DNA of 64,000 nucleotides from Candidatus Nitrotoga arctica (lineage in GTDB: Bacteria > Pseudomonadota > Gammaproteobacteria > Burkholderiales > Gallionellaceae), in NCBI RefSeq assembly GCF_918378365.1, contig NZ_OU912926.1:496001-560000 (forward strand), written 5' to 3'. The notes under the pieces are model-generated. The model was not told the DNA's origin, searched no databases, and saw nothing but the letters and a program-made list of their open reading frames with translations. Position 1 is the stretch's first letter; each line of letters opens with the position of its first letter. A program made the translations under genes and the position numbers. This document shows positions 57,658-64,000 of this stretch, one piece after another.

Positions 57658-58779
57658 ATGATGAAAAAACTATTAATAGCCGCGTCACTTCTGATGATCC
57701 CGGTTGCGACTCCTGCTTTTGGGAGTGATGCTGCGCACGGGCCAGCGCACGATTTGGCGATTCCAATTATTGCGGTTGATAATCCTGGCCAGTATGGGGG
57801 CCACGCGTTTCATGGTTCCTTCAAAAGGCTCCCACCCGTTCGTCTGGATGGGGGGGAAACGTATAATGAGGGCGTCATCAAGTCCAAAGCAGTCAAGGGA
57901 GAAATCCCGATGGACCCGTTGAACCGGACCTGGCATCAGGAAGATCCAGTCAGGGAAACCTCTTATAATCAGTACAATCAGAGCTGGGAGCACGCCCCGG
58001 CCACGATCTGGAGTGATGCTTCGGCCACTGAAGTTCCCATGGGGCCGCAGAACCTGGTGATGCCGGGTTTGGTCGTGGCTTCCGTGCCGCTGGTGAAGAT
58101 CAAGTCTATCCATAATGACAAGGATATTGCCTTCTTGTTAACGTGGTATGACTCAACCAAGTCTGAAACAGAAGTAATGGAAGACAAGTTCTCTGATGCG
58201 ATCGCCATTATGTTCCCGGTGAATGCGGGATCGGAGCCCTCCTTCATGATGGGTGACGAAGAGAATCCTGTTCACATTGTTTACTGGAAGGCCGCCTGGG
58301 AAAGAGATATCGAGTTTGGATATCAAGACGTCAGAGATGCTTACCCCAATTACAACTATGATATGTATCCGGAAGTGATCCCGGCAATTGGTCAAACAAT
58401 TGATACCCCTATCAGACGTTATAATGAAGGTCAAAGGCAATATTTGGCGGCCTTTAAGCTCAGAAATCTCAGCAGAGTTGACCCTGAGAGGTTAACACCG
58501 GTGGAAGAGCTTAATGCTGTTGGCTTCGGAACATTGACGCGGCAGGCCACCAATAATGCAACCGGCAATGGCGTCAGACGGTTTGGCTACTGGTCGGTTG
58601 TCATCAAACGTCCTTTAAACTCCGGTGATGTTCAGGACTCCGTGCTTAAGCCTGGATCCAAGACCATGATGGCGATCGCTGCCTGGGATGGCAAAAATCA
58701 CAATAATGGCGCTGGCGGCAACAGGGGGCCACGCAAGAACTATTCAAACGGAGGCTGGATACCGCTTGAAATTGAATAG
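57658..58779 (+). CDS. nxrC: Nitrite oxidoreductase gamma subunit (EB_dh-like haem protein)
   Basis: 373 aa. It begins with a Sec signal peptide (MKKLLIAASLLMIPVATPAF, cut after FGS), unlike the Tat route of NxrA. The body has ethylbenzene-dehydrogenase gamma-like features: MGDEENPVHIVYWKAAWERD, VGFGTLTRQ and MAIAAWDGKNHNNGAGG. The family binds one haem b with Met and Lys ligands; candidate residues lie in PSFMMGDEE and the region around 290, unproven. It begins seven bases after nxrB. There is no membrane anchor, so the complex is soluble or peripheral in the periplasm. Confidence 0.88.
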   Translation: MMKKLLIAASLLMIPVATPAFGSDAAHGPAHDLAIPIIAVDNPGQYGGHAFHGSFKRLPPVRLDGGETYNEGVIKSKAVKGEIPMDPLNRTWHQEDPVRETSYNQYNQSWEHAPATIWSDASATEVPMGPQNLVMPGLVVASVPLVKIKSIHNDKDIAFLLTWYDSTKSETEVMEDKFSDAIAIMFPVNAGSEPSFMMGDEENPVHIVYWKAAWERDIEFGYQDVRDAYPNYNYDMYPEVIPAIGQTIDTPIRRYNEGQRQYLAAFKLRNLSRVDPERLTPVEELNAVGFGTLTRQATNNATGNGVRRFGYWSVVIKRPLNSGDVQDSVLKPGSKTMMAIAAWDGKNHNNGAGGNRGPRKNYSNGGWIPLEIE

Positions 58780-58800
58780 TCGTAATTGATTGACATGAGG

Positions 58801-58831
58801 GGGGCGGCGTTAAAACGCCGCCCCACTTTTT
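58801..58831 (+). terminator. Terminator between nxrC and nxrD
   Basis: A perfect 10-bp stem, GGGGCGGCGT and ACGCCGCCCC, loop TAAA, followed by ACTTTTTATTT. It is a strong intrinsic terminator inside the locus. Read-through would make the chaperone message much rarer than nxrABC. Confidence 0.85.
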
Positions 58832-58846
58832 ATTTAAGGGGATAGA

Positions 58847-59587
58847 ATGTTAACGACGAAATCGGAAACAGAGTTGGCCCTCGCGAGGGCAGATGTTTAC
58901 AGGTTTTTATCAATGGCCTTTGTCTATCCAGACAAAGATAGACTCGCCACGTTGCACGAACTTGCCTCCGATATGGATAGTTCAATCAGCCTGCTTCCTT
59001 ATGATATGAAGGAAGAGTACCAGGCCTTTACCAGTCTGATCGAGACCGTCGACGTGACCGCGCTCCAGCCGGATTTTACCGAGATGTTTTTAACCCGTAT
59101 GTTTTGCCCGTCGAGTGAAACCACCTATGGGAAAAACAGTTTCAACCAGCCGAATATTCTGGGCGACATCAGTGGCTTCTATAAAGCCTTTGGCTTTGTC
59201 ATGAAAGACGATGCCGGGGTTTCATTTGATCAGATAACCGTCGAGCTTGAGTTCATGAGCTTTCTGGAATTAAAGATCGCCTATGCCCTGGATCAGGCGA
59301 TGGAAGAGAATATCGATATCTGCCTGTCGGCGGAAAGAAGGTTCCTTGAGCAGCATATCGGGAAATGGACGGGCGTGTTCGGTGAAAATCTGGCGGCGAG
59401 AGCGAATGAAGCCTATTACCGAAACCTGGGCCTGTTGTTATCAAAATTCATGGGGTCGGAACTTAAATTCTTTGGCATTGAAGTGGACAGCAGAATAAAA
59501 GAATTGCCCAAATCGGATTATGAGGGGCCGGTGGATTGTCCTCAACAGACCGGCACCGAAATGGATGAACCTTTGCCTCTTCATTAG
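58847..59587 (+). CDS. nxrD: TorD/NarJ-type assembly chaperone for NxrA
   Basis: 246 aa, all-helical. It starts SETELALARADVYRFLSMAF with the usual RaxxYRFLSxxF opening, then FYKAFGFVMKDD and VELEFMSFLELKIAYALDQ, typical of DMSO-reductase maturation factors. It is predicted to bind the Tat signal of NxrA and hold it until the molybdopterin cofactor is inserted, in the cytoplasm. AAGGGG ribosome site. It is separated from nxrC by a terminator. The name nxrD follows usage for this position; narJ-like is equally apt. Confidence 0.85.
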   Translation: MLTTKSETELALARADVYRFLSMAFVYPDKDRLATLHELASDMDSSISLLPYDMKEEYQAFTSLIETVDVTALQPDFTEMFLTRMFCPSSETTYGKNSFNQPNILGDISGFYKAFGFVMKDDAGVSFDQITVELEFMSFLELKIAYALDQAMEENIDICLSAERRFLEQHIGKWTGVFGENLAARANEAYYRNLGLLLSKFMGSELKFFGIEVDSRIKELPKSDYEGPVDCPQQTGTEMDEPLPLH

Positions 59588-59644
59588 AGGGGTTATTGTT
59601 AATGTGATGAGCGCCAGAAAGCCTGTCTCAATGGCGAGCCATTC

Positions 59645-59829
59645 TTATCGAATAGTTGGGTAGAAGTCGAGGGATTGATTCGAGAAACGTTAGTCCAGAA
59701 CAGGCTCTTAATCGGCTTGAACCGGAAGGCGAATTGCAGATCAGCCATGAGACGATCTATCCGCCTGTTTACGCGGACAACCGTGAGAATCGCGTTATGT
59801 GTTGGCGGGGCATGAAAGCATCGCATTAA
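59645..59829 (+). pseudogene. IS30-family transposase fragment
   Basis: WVEVEGLIRETL at 59657-59692, then after a one-base frame change SPEQALNRLEPEGELQISHE followed by TIYPPVYADNREN. The ISHETIY block marks IS30 transposases. Only a central 60-codon part remains. It lies 58 bases after nxrD. Confidence 0.75.
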
Positions 59830-60064
59830 GCGAAAATAGGTGCGGGAGGTTTGATGCTTACAGACCAGATGCTTCCATATACTATATAATTTTAAGTTGC
59901 CATCATTTCCGCCACCGACTATCAGATTCGAGGGCAGGCTGCGATGGGAACCCAGCGATTTTTCAGGATTTTTGCCCTGTGTAATGAAAAATTTTTACTA
60001 ATTGGATTTCCACCTATGCGGGAATGACGGATTCTATGTTCTCAACTTTTGAGTGAATTTCATC

Positions 60065-60949
60065 ATGCAAACTATTTTAGATGCTATCGGCTCAACCCCA
60101 CTAATTCAGATTGAAGGGATCTGGGTTAAGTTGGAATTTCTTAATCCGTCTGGATCCATCAAGGCGCGTATTGCAAAATACATGATAGAGCGTGCCGAAA
60201 ATGAAGGCTTGCTAAAACCGGGCGACACGATCGTGGAAGCGAGTAGCGGCAATACTGGTAACGCGATGAGTATGGTGGCCGCTGTCAAAGGCTACAAGAT
60301 GTTGGTGTTAATGCCCAATGGATTGAGCCGTGAACGCACCGCGATCTCGCGTGCTTATGGTGCTGAAGTACGCATCATCGGTGATTTTCATGTTACGGAT
60401 GCGCTGGCCGAAGTTAGAAAGTTGGGTAATCTGCCCGGTTATTTTGCCCCGCAACAATTCGATAATGAATGGAATGTAGACGAGAACCGCGAGTGGTTAG
60501 GGCCAGAAATTCTGGCCCAACTCCCTGCGGGCGTGCTGCCTGATGCGGTTGTCGGTGGTGTTGGTACCGGCGGCACAATTATCGGTGTAGGTCAGGCGTT
60601 CAAGGCAGTTAACACGGCGTGCAAGGTTGTCGCGCTTGAACCCAGTGAGTCATGCACGATACTGTGTGGCGAGATCGGGAAACACCTGATTGAGGGAATC
60701 GCTGACGGGTTTGTACCCGGTATTATTCAACGCCACCGTGCGCTGTTGGATGAAGTCATTGCGGTCGAATCCGTAGAGGCTGTGCAGGAGATGCGCCGCC
60801 TGGCGCGGGAACATGGCCTTTTCGTCGGACCATCATCCGGCGCACACATGATTGCTGCGAAGAAATTACGCGAGCAGCATAAGATCGAACATGTCGTTAC
60901 ATTCTTTTGCGACAAGGGTGAGAAGTACATCAATGACTATTGGCTATGA
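60065..60949 (+). CDS. PLP-dependent cysteine synthase-like enzyme
   Basis: 294 aa from ATG 60065 (MQTILDAIGSTPLIQIEG); a GTG at 60053 is in frame. The PLP Lys is in LNPSGSIKARIAKY, the substrate loop in EASSGNTGNAMSMVAAVKGY, the phosphate-binding Gly loop in GGVGTGGTIIGVGQAFK, and the C-terminal VGPSSGAHMIAA. This matches CysK/CysM. The protein is shorter than CysK by about 15 residues. It probably makes cysteine from O-acetylserine and sulfide. An alternative sulfhydrylase or 2,3-diaminopropionate synthase role is possible. Confidence 0.85.
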   Translation: MQTILDAIGSTPLIQIEGIWVKLEFLNPSGSIKARIAKYMIERAENEGLLKPGDTIVEASSGNTGNAMSMVAAVKGYKMLVLMPNGLSRERTAISRAYGAEVRIIGDFHVTDALAEVRKLGNLPGYFAPQQFDNEWNVDENREWLGPEILAQLPAGVLPDAVVGGVGTGGTIIGVGQAFKAVNTACKVVALEPSESCTILCGEIGKHLIEGIADGFVPGIIQRHRALLDEVIAVESVEAVQEMRRLAREHGLFVGPSSGAHMIAAKKLREQHKIEHVVTFFCDKGEKYINDYWL

Positions 60950-61213
60950 CAGTACGTGGAATGAAATCTCACGAGCTGAACTGGAAACTTCCGGCGGAAC
61001 CACAATAAAGAATTTATCGGCGCGCTGACCAAGGATGTGAAAGGATTTGATCTTTTCATGCGCTTTACCTGAATTCTGCGCCCCGCGTCAGGCTGACACG
61101 ATGGATATCGACGAAAAATGCTCTCACAAATTGTGAAGATTTAACCGATATCGAGATTAATGGACAATCTGGAATGAACACTCCCGCCAGTATTTAGAAA
61201 GGGCAGAGTCAGA

Positions 61214-62539
61214 ATGATTGAAACCAAGATTATCGTGCTCGACGATGGTCCTACCGGCTCGCAGACGGTGCATTCCTGCCTGCTGCTAACTCGTTGGGAT
61301 CAGGACACGCTGCATGCCGCGTTGCTGGATGACGCGCCGCTCTTTTTTGTCCTCACCAACACTCGTGGCATGGATGCGCTGCGTGCCGCCACGGTTACGC
61401 GCGAAGTGTGCCGCAACCTCAAGCTGACCTTGACCAGCCTGGCCGCGCAAGGGCTGCATTTCAATCCGATTTTCATCAGCCGTCTCGACTCCACGCTACG
61501 CGGTCATTACCCGGTGGAAACCGATGTAATGAGCGAAGAATTGGGCGGTGCTACAGGTTTCGACGCGCACTTCCTGATTCCGGCCTTCTTTGAAGGCGGG
61601 CGTTTCACTCGCGACAGCATCCACTATCTGATAGCCGATGGTATGGCCATACCGGTACACCAGACCGAATTCGCGCGCGACTCGGTGTTCGGCTATTCCA
61701 CCAGCTACCTGCCCGATTATGTCGAGGAAAAAACCGCCGGTCGCATCAAGGCGAATCAGGTCGAGCGTTTTCTGCTCGCCCAAATACGCGGTGACGTCTC
61801 GGCGCGCCTGATGGGACTGCACGACAACGTGTGCTGTGTAGTGGATGCGGAAACTCAGGCCGATTTGAACCACTTTGCCGCGCAACTGAAGGCTGCCGCC
61901 GCCAGCGGCAAGCGCTTCCTGTTTCGCTCTGCCGCCAGCCTGTTCGCCGCACTGGCGCAACTACCGCCTCAGCCTGTGGCTGCCAGCGCCATGCGCCAGT
62001 ACGTGCGCAACGGTAAACCCGGTGCGGTGATCGTCGGCTCGCACGTCAAGAAGACCACGGCGCAACTAAATAAGCTGTTGAAAGAACCGGGCATCATTGC
62101 CATCGAGGTGGACGTGGATCATATCGCCACGGAACGCTCAGCCCTATTGCAGGAAGTATTGCATCAAGCCGCACTTGCCCACGCTGCCGGTACAACACCA
62201 GTGATATATACCAGCCGCGCAGAACGCGGTTTTGCCGACCAAGCCGCGCGTTTGGCATTTGGTGAACAAGTTTCTGCGTTTCTGATGGACGTGGTACGCG
62301 GCCTGCCGACCACACTGGGCTTTCTCATCAGCAAAGGCGGCATCACTTCGAACGACGTGCTGTCCGTTGGGCTTGCGCTCAAGGTTTCGCGGGTACTCGG
62401 GCAGATTTTGCCGGGCTGCACAGTGATGCGCTGTCCGTCCGATCACCCGCGCTATGCCGAGATGTTGGTGGTGATTTTCCCCGGCAATGTCGGTGACGAT
62501 GATGCACTGGCCGCGGCTTACCGCCGTTTGACTGGGTAG
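61214..62539 (+). CDS. Four-carbon acid sugar kinase family protein
   Basis: 441 aa. The N-terminal domain begins IETKIIVLDDGPTGSQTVHS with the LDDGPTG catalytic motif. It also has FISRLDSTLRGHYPVETDVM, typical of the family (formerly DUF1537). The C-terminal nucleotide-binding domain contains GFLISKGGITSNDVLSVGLA and VVIFPGNVGDDDALAAAYRR. Members phosphorylate 4-hydroxythreonate, erythronate or threonate. No pdxA-like dehydrogenase or aldolase partner is present in the window, so the substrate is open. The AGGGCAGAG ribosome site lies before ATG. Confidence 0.85.
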   Translation: MIETKIIVLDDGPTGSQTVHSCLLLTRWDQDTLHAALLDDAPLFFVLTNTRGMDALRAATVTREVCRNLKLTLTSLAAQGLHFNPIFISRLDSTLRGHYPVETDVMSEELGGATGFDAHFLIPAFFEGGRFTRDSIHYLIADGMAIPVHQTEFARDSVFGYSTSYLPDYVEEKTAGRIKANQVERFLLAQIRGDVSARLMGLHDNVCCVVDAETQADLNHFAAQLKAAAASGKRFLFRSAASLFAALAQLPPQPVAASAMRQYVRNGKPGAVIVGSHVKKTTAQLNKLLKEPGIIAIEVDVDHIATERSALLQEVLHQAALAHAAGTTPVIYTSRAERGFADQAARLAFGEQVSAFLMDVVRGLPTTLGFLISKGGITSNDVLSVGLALKVSRVLGQILPGCTVMRCPSDHPRYAEMLVVIFPGNVGDDDALAAAYRRLTG

Positions 62540-62869
62540 GATAACCGTGTATGGGCTCTTCCTCATTTGCAAACATTTCGTTTTTTGGCTTGTGGGTTCG
62601 ACTGTTCAGGCTTGTTAGCCGTTTTGCGTGAATTCTGGCAAGCTTGCAGAAAAAATCAGACTGCTTCGAGCATCGTTAGTAATTTCGCCCTGCCCTGAAC
62701 GCTTCATTCGCGTGGCTAATCAGGAAACCTTGATAAGAGCACCTCTAAATTCATCACCACTCGCCCCCTGAGGCATCAGTTATGGACAGAACTTTGAGAT
62801 AACACGTCCATCACCCTGCTACCCAATCTTTTCATGCTGTGTGTTTCATTCTATCCAGGATGAGCGAGT
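62540..62869. other. Intergenic region
   Basis: About 330 bases between convergent genes (four-carbon kinase family gene and DUF4157 gene). No terminator hairpin with T-run is clear. No gene, RNA or IS end is recognised. Confidence 0.35.
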
Positions 62870-64000
62870 CTATATGTCTGGGCGATCGATGGTGACCACC
62901 ACGCTGTTGCGGGATTTGTCGGGCTGGCCGATCGTTTCGAAGCGATGCCAGCTTACGCCCGTTTGGTCTTTCGCCAGAAGAATCACCTGATCACGCAACT
63001 CAAATGCCCATTTATCCGCCAAGCGCGCATTCTCGTCTGCCGTCTTTCCGAGGCTGGCAAAACCTTCTACAAACGCCGAGGCGGTCGGATTTTTCTTGAG
63101 GTCTTTCACAATAGCGGCCAAGTCCGCAGCAGCCGTTTTCGGCAGGGTATTGGAACTGGCCATAAAGCCATTGATGGTGTAGCTTGCCACACGGACGCGT
63201 GGCACACGGCGGGCGTTCGACACAATGCCCTTATCGCGGGATTTATCCAAAACAAGGAAATGAGTCCCCCGATCTTCGATCTCCCTGAAGAAGGGCGGCT
63301 TTCCTTTGCCGGGGTCGATGGACACCGAAAAAGTATTGCGGCGGGCGCCGGGCTGCCCCAGTTCACCCTCGATAGCGTTCTCCGCATCCAGTGCCCTGCT
63401 ATGCGCTTCGCCAAAGGCAAACTGCCACGCATACTCCTTTACTTGCGGATCATGGCCAGCATAGTTTTCGACAATCTCGTGTGCCATTTTCGCCACGCCG
63501 GCACCGGGTACATCCCGTTCCAATGCCACCATCTGGTCGATGCGAATCTCTTGCACCGGATTATCATCGAGTGCTTGTGAACTGCCAGGAAACGATCCAA
63601 AGCTTACGCGAGGCTGGTCTTGTCCAAGATGGATCTCGGCATCCCGTTTGGAGTCGCTCATAATGGTGGCCAGCTGGCCGGCCAGCACGAATGACTGCGG
63701 CTTGAGCTTTGAAGCCGTGATCGTAACCTCGTGGGTCTTCGGGTCATGCTGTAGGGTAAAGCCGCTGGCCGGTTCGAGCAGGTACAGGGCGGCCTGGATA
63801 TCTTTCTTGCTACCTGTGACCAACAGCCGACGCTGGATCATGGGTGCGACGCTGCCATTATCCTGCTGTACGACGTGTGCCAGTTCGTGTGCCAGCAACT
63901 GCCTACCTGCGCCGGTGTGCGGCGCATACTGTCCCGCGCCGAGCACCATGTTATTTCCGAGCGTATAGGCCTGGGCCCCCAGGGCTTGCGCGGAGCGGGC
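62870..64000 (-). CDS. DUF4157 (eCIS-core) protein with OmpA-like tail (runs off right edge)
   Basis: At least 376 residues; the frame continues past 64000. The last part of a DUF4157 domain ([20 protein letters not shown] then [12 protein letters not shown]) has a metalloprotease HExxH motif. A central region holds [20 protein letters not shown] and [18 protein letters not shown], a second possible His/Glu metal site. The C-terminus ([20 protein letters not shown] to VVVTIDRP) resembles an OmpA-like fold. DUF4157 is a recognised marker of effectors loaded by extracellular contractile injection systems, but is also found outside them. No structural eCIS gene is in the window. Confidence 0.75.
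   Translation of the reverse strand, partial: ARSAQALGAQAYTLGNNMVLGAGQYAPHTGAGRQLLAHELAHVVQQDNGSVAPMIQRRLLVTGSKKDIQAALYLLEPASGFTLQHDPKTHEVTITASKLKPQSFVLAGQLATIMSDSKRDAEIHLGQDQPRVSFGSFPGSSQALDDNPVQEIRIDQMVALERDVPGAGVAKMAHEIVENYAGHDPQVKEYAWQFAFGEAHSRALDAENAIEGELGQPGARRNTFSVSIDPGKGKPPFFREIEDRGTHFLVLDKSRDKGIVSNARRVPRVRVASYTINGFMASSNTLPKTAAADLAAIVKDLKKNPTASAFVEGFASLGKTADENARLADKWAFELRDQVILLAKDQTGVSWHRFETIGQPDKSRNSVVVTIDRPDI

Overview
The window reads as a chromosomal segment of a nitrite-oxidising betaproteobacterium of the Gallionellaceae, most likely a Candidatus Nitrotoga. The main reason is a periplasmic-type nitrite oxidoreductase locus at 52.9-59.6 kb: a Tat-exported molybdopterin subunit (nxrA), an iron-sulfur subunit with four cluster motifs (nxrB), a Sec-exported ethylbenzene-dehydrogenase-like subunit (nxrC) and a TorD/NarJ-type chaperone. 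The housekeeping genes (guaBA, htpG, glnA, leuA, ppa, bfd-bfr) have a betaproteobacterial look. The genus is inferred from family knowledge, not from a search.

Layout. 0-14.4 kb is a G+C-rich accessory region full of broken genes. It holds the 5' end of a type I R-M methylase behind a complete IS5-type insertion, a helicase stub with its excisionase-like regulator, a decayed Tn4371/IncP-type conjugation module (traG, a ribbon-helix-helix gene, trbB-trbE, with frameshifts and truncated in trbE), surface-glycan type genes (acetyltransferase, methyltransferase, glycosyltransferase), remnants of at least five IS families (IS110, IS3, IS6, IS21, IS1182) and a decayed TOTE-type primase-helicase gene.

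14.8-40 kb is mostly core genome: guaA/guaB, an alpha/beta hydrolase lipoprotein, two DUF1566 paralogues, a VOC protein, a RIO-type kinase, htpG, a HIT protein, an FGGY kinase, ppa, glnA, a leuA gene with a possible leucine-rich leader peptide, an ABC-2 exporter, queD, a Fur-box-preceded bfd-bfr pair, and a stress-type group (membrane protein, 24-residue peptide, hemerythrin, sorbosone-dehydrogenase-like lipoprotein, CsbD).

40-51 kb looks like an island. It has a 3' tRNA-Met fragment, a 9-bp tandem repeat, a KaiC-like double ATPase with a small upstream partner, a GGDEF-EAL protein and a histidine kinase that share one N-terminal coiled-coil module, a tyrosine-recombinase fragment, a Crp-like regulator, a SulP-STAS transporter fused in frame to a four-helix-bundle sensor domain, and an HPP-family membrane protein. 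HPP proteins have reported nitrite transport activity in cyanobacteria and chloroplasts.

51-64 kb carries an AraC regulator that seems to lack a normal start codon, the nxr locus with hairpins between its genes, an IS30 remnant, a cysteine-synthase-like gene, a four-carbon acid sugar kinase family gene and, at the right edge, a DUF4157 (eCIS-core) protein with an OmpA-like tail. Working model (inference): HPP and possibly SulP handle small anions, NxrABC oxidises nitrite in the periplasm, and NxrD matures NxrA. Frameshifts are frequent in the first 14 kb; some could be assembly errors.
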